Below are positions 14,753 through 25,287 of a DNA stretch of 29,927 bases, one piece after another. The stretch is from JAEUMD01 sp050250815 (GTDB lineage Bacteria; Pseudomonadota; Alphaproteobacteria; Rhizobiales; Hyphomicrobiaceae), in contig JBFWNY010000041.1 in NCBI GenBank assembly GCA_050250815.1, forward strand, positions 1-29,927. Direction: 5' to 3'. A program made the position numbers and the translations under genes. Below the pieces are notes generated by a model that made no database searches, had not been told where the DNA came from, and worked only from the letters and a program-made list of their open reading frames with translations. Position 1 is the first letter of the stretch. Each line of letters opens with the position of its first letter.

Positions 14753-16198
14753 TCACAGTCCGCCCATCATGACGTACTTCATCTCGAGAAATTCCTCGAT
14801 GCCGTGATGCGATCCCTCGCGCCCCAATCCGCTTTCCTTGACGCCGCCGAACGGCGCCAGCTCGGTCGAGATGACCCCTTCGTTGATGCCCACCATGCCG
14901 AACTCGAGCGCCTCGGCGACTCGCCACACGCGACCGAGGTCGCGTGCGTAGAAATAAGCGGCAAGCCCGTAAGCCGTCGCGTTGGCAAGGCGGATCACTT
15001 CCTCTTCCTGCGTGAACCGGAACAGCGGCGCCACCGGACCGAACGTCTCCTCGCGCGCGACACGCATGTCGGGTGTTACGTCGGCAAGGATCGTCGGCTC
15101 GAAAAACGTGCCTGCAAGCGCATGCCGCTTGCCGCCGGTGACGACGCGTGCGCCCTTCGCCAATGCGTCGGCGATGTGCTGCTCAACCTTGACGACCGCA
15201 TCCTCGTTGATGAGCGGGCCCTGTGTCACGCCGCTCTGGGTGCCCTCGCCGACCTTGAGCTTGGCGACCTCTTCGGCCAGGCGCTCGGCGAACGCGTCGT
15301 AAATGCCCGCCTGCACAAAGATGCGGTTGGCGCACACGCAGGTCTGTCCGGAGTTGCGGTATTTGGAGGCCATCGCACCAGCGACCGCCTTGTCGATATC
15401 CGCGTCGTCGAAAACGATGAACGGCGCATTGCCACCCAGTTCGAGCGAAACGCGCTTGACCGTGGCGGACGACTTGCGCATCAGCAGCTTGCCGACCTCC
15501 GTCGAACCCGTGAACGTGATCATGCGCACGCGGGGGTTGGCCGTCAGTTCGTCGCCGACAGGAGCCGGATCGCCCGCCGTCACGACGTTGAGCACTCCAG
15601 CGGGGATGCCGGCGGCCTCGGCCAGCGCCACCAGCGCCAGCGCCGACAGTGGCGTATCCTCTGCGGGCTTGACCACCGCCGTGCAGCCGGCCGCGAGCGC
15701 CGGCGTGACCTTGCGTGTGATCATCGCGTTGGGGAAGTTCCAAGGCGTGATAGCGCCAATCACACCGATCGGCTGCTTGAGCACGAGGATTCGCGCGTCG
15801 GCTTTGGGGCTCGGGATGGTCTCGCCATAGACGCGCTTGGCCTCCTCCGCATAGAGCTCGACGAAACCGGCACCATAGAGGATCTCGCCCTTGGCCTCGG
15901 CCAGCGGCTTGCCCTGCTCGCGCGTCAGGATAAGTGCAAGCTCGTCGGCGTGGGCGACGATGAGGTCGTACCAGCGGCGCAGAATGAGCGAGCGCTCCTT
16001 CGCGGTCCGGCGCGACCAGGGGCCGAAGGCGCGGTCGGCGGCCTCGATCGCCGCGCGGGTCTCCGCGCCACCCATTGCCGGCACGTGAGCGAGAACCTCG
16101 CCGGTCGCCTTGTTGCGCACCGGCAGCGATGGCTCGCCGACCCACCGGCCGCCGATATAGGCCTGCTCCTTCACGAGGTTGATTACGGGCTTGTCCAT
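14753..16198 (-). CDS. gabD: NAD(P)-dependent succinate-semialdehyde dehydrogenase
   Basis: The product is 481 aa, the usual length for the family. Landmarks are TPWNFP (151-156), the cofactor loop FTGSTEVG (229-236), general base E253 in LELGGN, and nucleophile C287 in SGQTCVCANR. C289 two residues on is the partner seen in the redox-switch loop of succinate-semialdehyde dehydrogenases. KESGLGREG near the C-terminus is also typical. The enzyme oxidises succinate semialdehyde to succinate, the last step of GABA breakdown. No GABA transaminase gene is present here, so a wider aldehyde range cannot be excluded. The divergent neighbour is the phosphatase gene at 16318, 119 bases away. The ribosome-binding site is weak. 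Confidence 0.92.
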   Translation of the reverse strand: MDKPVINLVKEQAYIGGRWVGEPSLPVRNKATGEVLAHVPAMGGAETRAAIEAADRAFGPWSRRTAKERSLILRRWYDLIVAHADELALILTREQGKPLAEAKGEILYGAGFVELYAEEAKRVYGETIPSPKADARILVLKQPIGVIGAITPWNFPNAMITRKVTPALAAGCTAVVKPAEDTPLSALALVALAEAAGIPAGVLNVVTAGDPAPVGDELTANPRVRMITFTGSTEVGKLLMRKSSATVKRVSLELGGNAPFIVFDDADIDKAVAGAMASKYRNSGQTCVCANRIFVQAGIYDAFAERLAEEVAKLKVGEGTQSGVTQGPLINEDAVVKVEQHIADALAKGARVVTGGKRHALAGTFFEPTILADVTPDMRVAREETFGPVAPLFRFTQEEEVIRLANATAYGLAAYFYARDLGRVWRVAEALEFGMVGINEGVISTELAPFGGVKESGLGREGSHHGIEEFLEMKYVMMGGL

Positions 16199-16317
16199 CT
16201 TACTGCCTACACGTGCGGGATGCGCTGGTCGCGGTTAGTGTGTAGAGAGCAGCGGCGTGGGATACAAGACGCCCTGGTGTCCGCGCGTCGAGGTCATTTG
16301 CAAAGGGGAGCACGGGC

Positions 16318-17001
16318 ATGCAGGCGCTCGCGGGCGCAACAATCGTCTTCGACCTCGACGGAACGCTGATCGACACCGCGCCCGATCTGGTCACGGCCAC
16401 CAACCACTGCATCGGCGAAATCGGGCTGCCGCCACGGCCGGCCGCCGACCTCAGGCCCTGGATCAGCTTCGGCGCCGCGCGCATGATCACGGAGGCGCTG
16501 GCCCAGTCCGGTGTACCCCGGGAGGCGATGCCGGTCGATCCACTGTTGGCCAGTTTCCTTCGGCATTACGAGGGCAACATCGCAACCCACAGCCGCCCTT
16601 ATCCTGGAGCCCTGCAGGCTCTCGACCGGCTCGCGGCCGCCGGTGCCAAAGTCGCGGTGTGCACCAACAAGCGCGAGGAACTGGCGCGGAGCCTGCTGAC
16701 CGCGCTCGGTCTTGCGCCTCGCTTCGCAGCGATCGTCGGTCGGTTCTCTCTGCCAGAGCACAAGCCGCATCCGTTGCACCTGACCGGGACGATCGCGTTA
16801 GCCGGCGGAAGGACAGAGGCGGCGGTCATGGTCGGCGACAGCGCCGTCGACGTTGCAACGGCGCGCGCCGCTGGCGTACCGGTCGCCGGCGTCACATTCG
16901 GCTACACCGATACGCCGATGGCCAATCTTGGACCTGACATACTCATCGAGCATTATGACGACTTGGTCGATGCGCTGCCGGCCTTGCTCACGCGTACATG
17001 A
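16318..17001 (+). CDS. gph: Phosphoglycolate phosphatase, HAD superfamily
   Basis: The product is 227 aa. HAD motif I is FDLDGTLIDT with nucleophile D12 and acid D14, motif II is VCTNK (114-118), K149 in HKPHPLHL is the motif III lysine, and motif IV is GDSAVDVATA with D174 and D178. A helical cap (about 20-85) places it in the Gph group. It removes 2-phosphoglycolate, produced by DNA repair or by oxygenation in photorespiration. HAD paralogs are hard to tell apart, so another small phosphate ester is possible. GGGGAG stands before the ATG at 16318. The upstream region (16199-16317) is shared with gabD and has one long-spaced inverted repeat (CTACAC near 16206 and GTGTAG near 16238). Confidence 0.88.
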   Translation: MQALAGATIVFDLDGTLIDTAPDLVTATNHCIGEIGLPPRPAADLRPWISFGAARMITEALAQSGVPREAMPVDPLLASFLRHYEGNIATHSRPYPGALQALDRLAAAGAKVAVCTNKREELARSLLTALGLAPRFAAIVGRFSLPEHKPHPLHLTGTIALAGGRTEAAVMVGDSAVDVATARAAGVPVAGVTFGYTDTPMANLGPDILIEHYDDLVDALPALLTRT

Positions 17002-17140
17002 TGCATAGGCGCAACGTCTTTCAACTCTGTGCGCGGCCAGAAATCCAGCCGAATTCGGTCGCGCAACAGCCACAATCGGAGATCAGACGGTTGGGGCCTG
17101 CAGGTTTGACCGCGGGCGACAACAGAGGACAACAAACGAC

Positions 17141-17401
17141 ATGATCAAGCGTCTCATCCTGGCCACCGCGTTCGCCGCGAGCCTTACGGGCGCAGCACTT
17201 GCAGCCGACAACCCCGACGACTGCCTGAAGGAGGCGTTCGATCTTGCGCAGTCGGCCGAGGGCAAAAAGCTGTCGGATGCCGAGCTCGATTCGCTCGAGA
17301 ACATGCTGAGCAAGATGGAAGCCCACTGCGACGCCAAGGAGTTCGCGGATGCCACCAAGGCAGGCGGCGAGATCAAGGCCATGCTCGCTTCCAAGAAGTG
17401 A
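17141..17401 (+). CDS. Small exported protein with two cysteines, unknown
   Basis: The product is 86 aa. MIKRLILATAFAASLTGAAL then AADN gives a textbook signal peptide, cleaved after ALA or AA (about 20-22). The mature 65 residues are acidic and helical, with one Cys at the start (DDCLKEAFDL) and one in the middle (MEAHCDAKEF). These could form a disulfide joining two helices in the periplasm. AGAGGA stands before the ATG. I recognise no named family. It is 139 bases after gph on the same strand and is followed by a good intrinsic terminator, so it is a complete small gene rather than a fragment. Confidence 0.8.
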   Translation: MIKRLILATAFAASLTGAALAADNPDDCLKEAFDLAQSAEGKKLSDAELDSLENMLSKMEAHCDAKEFADATKAGGEIKAMLASKK

Positions 17402-17441
17402 CCGCGCGGCGGGCAGCGCCTTCAATTGCCCGAAACGACCC

Positions 17442-17476
17442 AGGGGCGGCGCGCCAGCGTCGCCCCTCACGTTTTT
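17442..17476 (+). terminator. Intrinsic terminator of the small exported protein gene
   Basis: The arm AGGGGCGGCG (17442-17451) pairs with CGTCGCCCCT (17458-17467) over 10 bp with one G-U pair and a 6-base loop. CACG and then TTTTT (17472-17476) follow. It lies 41 bases after the stop of the upstream gene. Confidence 0.75.
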
Positions 17477-17511
17477 GGTTGACCCGCACCTGGAGTGATT
17501 GGTCAGACCTG

Positions 17512-17847
17512 TCACGTCTGCCCGGTCGAGCTTACGGAGCGCGGCGCGCGGCAGGACGAGGCGGTGCCGGCGAGGTGATAGGCCCAGCCGACCAGGGCGC
17601 TCAAGAGCACTCCTATGAAACTGACGCACGCGACGGCCACCAGCGGAAGGAACAGACACACGCGCTTGATCACCGTCAGCGCCGCCTCCGGTCCTGCAAA
17701 ATGCTCCGACAAGGCGGTCGGTATCATGCCGGCGATAGCGAAGCCGAAGAACAGCGCATAGGCGAGAATGACCCGCCGCACGAATGTACGGGTGTCGATT
17801 TCCTTGCAGTCGAAAAGGGCAAGGTAGCGTGTCAACAGTGCGCGCAT
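17512..17847 (-). CDS. Small membrane protein with two transmembrane segments, unknown
   Basis: The product is 111 aa. A short cytoplasmic N-terminus (MRALLTRYLALFDCKEIDTR) is followed by one hydrophobic segment (VILAYALFFGFAIAGMIPTA), a loop (LSEHFAGPEAALTVIKR) and a second segment (VCLFLPLVAVACVSFIGVLL). A short basic tail rich in Ser ends the protein. I know no family for it. The ATG at 17847 is preferred over a TTG two codons earlier. It has only a modest ribosome-binding site (TAGAG). The 84-base gap before it holds a small hairpin (GTTCC 17907-17911 with GGAAC 17916-17920). It follows the methyltransferase gene on the same strand. Confidence 0.62.
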   Translation of the reverse strand: MRALLTRYLALFDCKEIDTRTFVRRVILAYALFFGFAIAGMIPTALSEHFAGPEAALTVIKRVCLFLPLVAVACVSFIGVLLSALVGWAYHLAGTASSCRAPRSVSSTGQT

Positions 17848-17931
17848 GGCCAAGCTCTAATCCAAATCACAGCAGCAATCGCTAGCCTGACCGTCTTTGA
17901 CCGGCTGTTCCCTTAGGAACTTGGGGACTGT

Positions 17932-18642
17932 TCAAGCCAGCGCAGGCTTGCGGGCAACGAACCGCAGGACCGCGGCGCGGCCCGTATGGAATGGCCCCTC
18001 GTCGAGCACCGTCTCCACCGCTTGGCTCTCGACCACGTCGAAGCCTTTGAAATCGGCGCGCAGCATCGCGTCCGTGAAAAGCATCGCCGGGTCGGTCGGG
18101 CCACCCGAATCCTCGGTCGCCTGCAACGCGATCTGCTCAGGTCGGAAGCCCTCGATCAGCACGAGCCCTCCAGGGCGCAGTGCATCGGCGGCCTTGGCAT
18201 GAACGAGCGCCCGCAGTCGCGGCGGCAGATGGAAATAGATCGCCACGACGGCATCGAACGTCTCCCGCGGCCAATCCCAGCGCGTCAGATCGGCGACCAC
18301 CGTCTCGACACTTACACCGTGCTGTGCGGCGAGGCGGCGCGCCTTATCGAGACCGACCGGCGAATAGTCCACTGACGTCACTCGGCAGCCCTGACGCGCG
18401 AGGAAGACGCCATTGCGGCCCTCACCATCGGCGAGCGCGAGCACGTCGGCACCCGGACGGAACAGTCCGGCCTGCGATGCCAGATAGGCGTTGGGCGCCA
18501 TGCCGAAGGAGTAGCTATCCCCGCCGTAGCGTTCGTCCCAGGACCCCGGCCCCGTCATCCGGACCCGCTCGACGCGCTGGCCGCCCCGCAAGGCGGCATC
18601 CGGCGCAGGCGGCTGCTTTCGGTGCTCCGCGTCTTCGCTCAT
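17932..18642 (-). CDS. Class I SAM-dependent methyltransferase
   Basis: The product is 236 aa. The SAM-binding motif I is DVLALADGEGRNGVFLA (about 66-82), and the acidic residue that binds the ribose is D92 in VTSVDYSP. FDAVVAIYFHLPP is motif post-II/IV, and RPGGLVLIEGF is the next strand. These features resemble the TehB/UbiE-like methyltransferase-11 group. Many members detoxify small molecules, but the substrate cannot be read from sequence. The first 28 residues are polar and not conserved, so the true start may be the Met at residue 29 (MTGPGSWDERYGG). It follows the DM13 gene by 16 bases, so the two are probably co-transcribed. Confidence 0.88.
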   Translation of the reverse strand: MSEDAEHRKQPPAPDAALRGGQRVERVRMTGPGSWDERYGGDSYSFGMAPNAYLASQAGLFRPGADVLALADGEGRNGVFLARQGCRVTSVDYSPVGLDKARRLAAQHGVSVETVVADLTRWDWPRETFDAVVAIYFHLPPRLRALVHAKAADALRPGGLVLIEGFRPEQIALQATEDSGGPTDPAMLFTDAMLRADFKGFDVVESQAVETVLDEGPFHTGRAAVLRFVARKPALA

Positions 18643-18658
18643 CGGGCCTTACGCCGGA

Positions 18659-19186
18659 TCAGGCGCCCTTGTGCTTGAGGTCGGCGGGAGAGATCAGCAC
18701 AGAGAAGTGTTCGCACCAAATGACGACGCTGCCGAACTTGCTTGCGTCGAGACCGGGGGGAAGTGCGTACCGCTGGCTACCCTTGAAGGCGCGCAGCTGG
18801 CCTAGGTCGACGAACATCGTGCCGGTGACGTCGGCTTCGCTGCGCACGGGAGCTTTGGGCACCAGGTAGACGTGGAACTTGGGGCCTGGACCGACCTCGA
18901 AGTCCTCCTTCAGGAACACGCTGCCCTCACGCACCTCGACGCTGCCCTTGCCGTAGTGCAGGGGATCGGAGGGATTGGCGTGGATGAACGTCCCCGCAGC
19001 GAGCACCGAAGCACCCTTCTCCCTGTCGGAGAGCACCTCGGCGGCCGGCGGCGGTGGAAACACGAAGGGAAAGGCGAAGAAGCCCAGCGCCACGCCGAAG
19101 CCCGTGCCGAGAACGGCACCGAGCAGAAAAGCAATGATCGAGTTTCGCACGCGCCTCGTCCTCCACGCCGGCCTGATGATCGCCAT
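18659..19186 (-). CDS. DM13-domain membrane-anchored protein
   Basis: The product is 175 aa. A basic N-terminus (MAIIRPAWRTRRVRNS) leads to a single membrane segment (IIAFLLGAVLGTGFGVALGF) with a proline-rich junction (FPPPPAAE). The exported part (about 63-173) is a DM13 domain: GTFIHANPSDPLHYGKGSVE, FEVGPGPKFHVYLVPK, and the end motif FGSVVIWCEHFSVLISPADL with the conserved Cys. DM13 domains are thought to act in redox or electron transfer next to cytochrome or DOMON domains in eukaryotes. In bacteria their role is unknown. The methyltransferase gene follows after 16 bases. The divergent partner is the TPR gene; the 91-base gap holds a short inverted repeat (TCTAT/ATAGA near 19218-19232). 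Confidence 0.82.
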   Translation of the reverse strand: MAIIRPAWRTRRVRNSIIAFLLGAVLGTGFGVALGFFAFPFVFPPPPAAEVLSDREKGASVLAAGTFIHANPSDPLHYGKGSVEVREGSVFLKEDFEVGPGPKFHVYLVPKAPVRSEADVTGTMFVDLGQLRAFKGSQRYALPPGLDASKFGSVVIWCEHFSVLISPADLKHKGA

Positions 19187-19277
19187 CTAAACGCGATCGG
19201 GCTCGCAGGGTCCACCATCTATTCTGTATAGAAGCGGGTGTCGGAGTGATGTCGCTCAATCGTTGCGGGAGGCCTGG

Positions 19278-20120
19278 ATGGGTTTGAGGGCGACCTTGGT
19301 TGTGGCACTGGCGATGACGATTGCCGGCGGCCCGAATGCAAAGGCTGGCCCTTGGGAAGACTGCACAAATCTTCGAGAGGACGAGGCGTCGTTCAAAGGC
19401 TGCGACAAGGTGATAAGAACAGGTGGCCGCAGCGATCTCGACATGGCGACCGCCTACTACAACCGAGGCAACGGCTATCAAGACCGCGACGAACCGGAGA
19501 AAGCCATCGCCGATTATGACAGGGCGCTCTCTCTGCTGCCGCGCAATATGAAGGACACACCCGCGAAGCTGGCCGACATCCACCACAACCGGGGGCGGTG
19601 TTATGACACTGTCGGAAAAGAAGACGAGGCGCTGGCCGACCATACGCAGGCGCTCACGTTCAATCCACGGCACGTCTTCGCATTAAACAGTCGAGGCATG
19701 ATACTGCGCGACAGGGAAGACCAAGAGGGAGCAATAGCGGACTTCGATAAGGCGATCCGTCTCGACCCCACCTTCGCGAGCGCCTACTACAATCGGGGTG
19801 AGACACATCTCGCAGCGAATCGTGCCGAGCAGGCGGTCGCCGACTTCACGAAAGCGCTCTCGCTCGGAGAACACGTCGACTACTACGCATCCCGTTCAGC
19901 GGCGTATAGCCAGTTGAAGAAGCCGAAAGAGGCCCTGCGCGATGCCGAACGGGCCGTGAAGCTGGACCCGGACAATCCCTTGTCATACTTCGTGCGCGGG
20001 CTCGCCTACGAGGACCTCGGTGAAAAGGCGAAAGCCGTCGCTGACATCCGGCGGGTGCTGAAATTGGCTCCCGACCACGAGTCGGCAAAGGAAGCGCTGG
20101 AGCGGCTGGGCGAGAAATAG
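19278..20120 (+). CDS. Exported tetratricopeptide-repeat protein
   Basis: The product is 280 aa. The N-terminus (MGLRATLVVALAMTIAGGPN then AKAGPWEDC) is a signal peptide, so the protein should be periplasmic. About six TPR units follow, each with the pattern YxNRGxxYxxxxxxxxAIADYDxALxLxP, starting at ATAYYNRGNGYQD, ADIHHNRGRCYDT, VFALNSRGMILRD, ASAYYNRGETHLA, VDYYASRSAAYSQ and NPLSYFVRGLAYED. TPR stacks bind peptides or partner proteins, and no catalytic domain is attached. GGGAGG 5 bases before the ATG at 19278 decides this start over a TTG at 19263. It converges with the DUF1272 gene (24 bases apart). No terminator is visible. Confidence 0.88.
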   Translation: MGLRATLVVALAMTIAGGPNAKAGPWEDCTNLREDEASFKGCDKVIRTGGRSDLDMATAYYNRGNGYQDRDEPEKAIADYDRALSLLPRNMKDTPAKLADIHHNRGRCYDTVGKEDEALADHTQALTFNPRHVFALNSRGMILRDREDQEGAIADFDKAIRLDPTFASAYYNRGETHLAANRAEQAVADFTKALSLGEHVDYYASRSAAYSQLKKPKEALRDAERAVKLDPDNPLSYFVRGLAYEDLGEKAKAVADIRRVLKLAPDHESAKEALERLGEK

Positions 20121-20144
20121 GTCAGGCGGCGGCTCGCAATCGGC

Positions 20145-20396
20145 CTAGGTCGAGGCGCAGCCGGCATGCGGCTTCACCAGCCGCACCGTCGAGGCCGGGG
20201 AACGGGCTAGCTTGCCCGCCGGGCGCTTCGGCCGGGTAACGAGTTCGCCGCCGCAGTTGGGACATGCCCCGCCCGGCAGCCGCTGCTCGGCGCATGCACG
20301 GCAGAAGGTGCACTCGAACGAGCAGATGACAGCATCGTCGGCCTCGGGCGGCAGGTCCTTGCCGCAGCACTCGCAGTTGGGGCGCAACTCCAGCAT
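20145..20396 (-). CDS. DUF1272 family zinc-ribbon-like protein
   Basis: The product is 83 aa and starts MLELRPNCECCGKDLPPEAD, the conserved DUF1272 opening. Cysteines come in metal-site spacing: C8, C10, C11, then C25, C29, C32, C35, then C45 and C48 (CPNCGGELVTRP). They probably bind two zinc ions. The C-terminal 25 residues are basic and variable. The function is unknown. GGAG precedes the ATG by 9 bases, inside the 38-base gap after greA, so the gene may be transcribed with greA. Confidence 0.88.
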   Translation of the reverse strand: MLELRPNCECCGKDLPPEADDAVICSFECTFCRACAEQRLPGGACPNCGGELVTRPKRPAGKLARSPASTVRLVKPHAGCAST

Positions 20397-20434
20397 GCCA
20401 GTAATCTCCAGGAACCTGACCTAAGACTTGGAGA

Positions 20435-20914
20435 CTATTTCCACTCGACCTTGAGCACCTCGAAGAAGCGCGTCCCCTTGGGCGTCGTCACCTCCGCCGC
20501 CTCGCCCTTGGACTTGCCGATCAGCGCGCGCGCGATGGGCGAAGAGATCGAGATCTTGCCGTCCTTGAGGTTGGCCTCGAAGTCGCCGACGATCTGGTAC
20601 TTCACCTTCTCGTCGGTGTCCTCGTCGACCAGCGTGACGGTTGCGCCGAATTTGACGGTGTGTCCGGACATCGCCTTGGGATCGACCACCTCGGCACGCG
20701 ACAGCTTATCCTCGAGGTCGGCAACCTTGGCCTCGTTGAGGCCCTGCGCCTCCTTGGCCGAATGATATTCGGCATTCTCGGACAGATCGCCGTGGGCACG
20801 CGCTTCCGAGATCGCCTGGATGATGCGCGGGCGCTCTTGCGACTTCAGGCGATGGAGCTCGCTTTCCAGCTGCTGGTATCCCGCCGTCGTCATGGGCACG
20901 CGTTCCATGGCCAT
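20435..20914 (-). CDS. greA: Transcription elongation factor GreA
   Basis: The product is 159 aa. The N-terminal coiled coil (TTAGYQQLESELHRLKSQER to LSRAEVV) carries the acidic tip HGDLSENAEY with D43 and E46. This tip reaches into the RNA polymerase secondary channel and stimulates cleavage of backtracked RNA. The C-terminal FKBP-like domain ends SPIARALIGKSKGEAAEVTT. The ATG at 20914 sits 8 bases behind GGGAGA. A second ATG at 20908 is nearer the usual family start but has worse spacing. A stable hairpin (20933-20955) stands directly before the ribosome-binding site. carB ends 111 bases upstream on the same strand. Confidence 0.96.
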   Translation of the reverse strand: MAMERVPMTTAGYQQLESELHRLKSQERPRIIQAISEARAHGDLSENAEYHSAKEAQGLNEAKVADLEDKLSRAEVVDPKAMSGHTVKFGATVTLVDEDTDEKVKYQIVGDFEANLKDGKISISSPIARALIGKSKGEAAEVTTPKGTRFFEVLKVEWK

Positions 20915-20932
20915 CGCTAACGTCTCCCAGTG

Positions 20933-20955
20933 GGCCCTGCTGGGATGCAGGGGCC
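20933..20955 (-). promoter_or_regulatory. Hairpin in the greA leader
   Basis: GGCCCTGC (20933-20940) pairs with GCAGGGGCC (20947-20955) through a 6-base loop and one bulged G. It ends 4 bases before the greA Shine-Dalgarno sequence. There is no T tract on the minus strand. A second GC hairpin (CCGGGCG 20997-21003 with CGCCCGG 21006-21012) lies closer to carB. They could limit greA translation or mark the end of the carB message. Confidence 0.4.
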
Positions 20956-21025
20956 TCGTTTTAGGACTGAGCACTTGGTTCGTGGAGGACCCTTGCCCGG
21001 GCGGTCGCCCGGCGGGGCCGGAGGA

Positions 21026-24394
<3,369 letters not shown>

Positions 24395-24466
24395 GTCGGG
24401 GGCGTCTTCTAGAGCCTCGGCGCGTGTTTGGCTATAGCCTTGCCGGTGCCGCAGGAGGCGCCAACA

Positions 24467-24501
24467 GGTCCGCCGGGAGCCATCCGGCATCACGGCGGAC
24501 C
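24467..24501 (-). promoter_or_regulatory. Stable inverted repeat between the glutathione transferase gene and carB
   Basis: GGTCCGCCG (24467-24475) and CGGCGGACC (24493-24501) are a perfect 9-bp inverted repeat around a 17-base loop that contains a further GCC/GGC pair. It lies 27 bases after the transferase stop and about 70 bases before the carB start. No T tract follows on the minus strand. It may shield the 3' end of the first message or form part of a carB leader. A perfect 10-base palindrome GGCTATAGCC lies at 24430-24439, nearer carB. Confidence 0.45.
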
Positions 24502-24527
24502 ACTGTTGTGGGTGTGTCACCGCATTG

Positions 24528-25154
24528 TCATGCCGCCTTGCGCGCGGCCGGCCAGGGATCGCGCCAGGCCGGCAGCGTCATCATGCGCTCGTGCCAGCGG
24601 ACGATTTGTGGGAAATCAGCAAGCGGAAGTCGGGCCTCGGCAGCAGTCGGCAGGAAGGATGCGACCGCAAAATCGGCCACCGTCAGTCGATCGCCGACGA
24701 GCCAGGCTCGTCCGTCGAGATGACCGTCGAGAACACTCGCGAATTGCCTGAAATAGCCCAGGGCGTCGGCCACCTCCGCGGCATTGGTCTCGCCCAGCCC
24801 GAAAGCTCGCTTGACGTGGTTCTCCCAGAACAGCCTACCGGCGTGCCGGGAGAAGTGTGCCGTGTCCCACTGCAGCCAGCGAACGACGTCCACCTGGGTA
24901 GCCGGCTCGGAGGGCCAGAGGTCCGATCCGGCCTTCTGGGCCAGATAGATCATGATTGCATGTGATTCCCACAGCCGCACGTCCCCGTCGCGCAGCGCGG
25001 GCACGCGGCCGTTCGGATTGACGGCCAGAAACTCCGCACGCTTCTGTTCACCGCGGGTGAGATCGACCCGCACGTACTCGACAGGCAGGTTGAGATGCGC
25101 GGCGACCGCGCAAGGCTTCCGTGGGTTGGGGGTCTCGAAATAGTAGAGTTGCAT
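24528..25154 (-). CDS. Glutathione S-transferase family protein
   Basis: The product is 208 aa. The thioredoxin-like N-terminal domain (1-75) has YYFETPNPRKPCA, where T8/N10 and C15 are candidate glutathione-activating residues, the cis-proline in GRVPAL (P52), and the gamma-glutamyl-binding pair E63-S64. The all-helical C-terminal domain includes WLVGDRLTVADFAVASFLP, the N-capping box of the family. Such enzymes conjugate glutathione to electrophiles or reduce small disulfides, and the substrate is unknown. It is divergent from a TetR-type regulator, and a perfect palindrome lies between the two starts. This suggests that the regulator represses this gene until an electrophile appears (inference). 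Confidence 0.92.
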   Translation of the reverse strand: MQLYYFETPNPRKPCAVAAHLNLPVEYVRVDLTRGEQKRAEFLAVNPNGRVPALRDGDVRLWESHAIMIYLAQKAGSDLWPSEPATQVDVVRWLQWDTAHFSRHAGRLFWENHVKRAFGLGETNAAEVADALGYFRQFASVLDGHLDGRAWLVGDRLTVADFAVASFLPTAAEARLPLADFPQIVRWHERMMTLPAWRDPWPAARKAA

Positions 25155-25218
25155 AGCATCGGCTCCATGTTCCGGTGACGGTTTCCCGCCGGCCGGTCAG
25201 GACGGTGCCTCGCCGCAC

Positions 25219-25238
25219 AATATGTTCAAGAACATATT
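25219..25238. promoter_or_regulatory. Perfect palindromic operator candidate for the TetR regulator
   Basis: AATATGTTC (25219-25227), AA, GAACATATT (25230-25238) is a perfect 9-bp inverted repeat with a 2-base spacer. It is AT-rich within GC-rich DNA. It lies 65 bases upstream of the transferase start and 50 bases upstream of the regulator start, placed to cover both divergent promoters. Size and symmetry fit a TetR dimer. Confidence 0.75.
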
Positions 25239-25287
25239 CTGCGCCCTGCTAGTCTCGCCCGGAGGGACCGTCACGAGGAGACCCGCC

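Noticed and set aside
16206..16243. CTACAC/GTGTAG inverted repeat in the gabD-gph gap
   Set aside because: The 6-bp arms are about 27 bases apart, which is easily a chance event.
14528..16369. 613-codon plus-strand open frame
   Set aside because: It is antisense to rpiA and gabD, both with complete family motifs. Its product is rich in Arg and His and low in hydrophobic pattern, typical of a shadow frame in GC-rich DNA.
24430..24439. TATAGC inside GGCTATAGCC as the -10 box of carB
   Set aside because: No acceptable -35 box lies 16-18 bases upstream; the nearest TTGGCG is 22 bases away. I kept it only as a palindrome.
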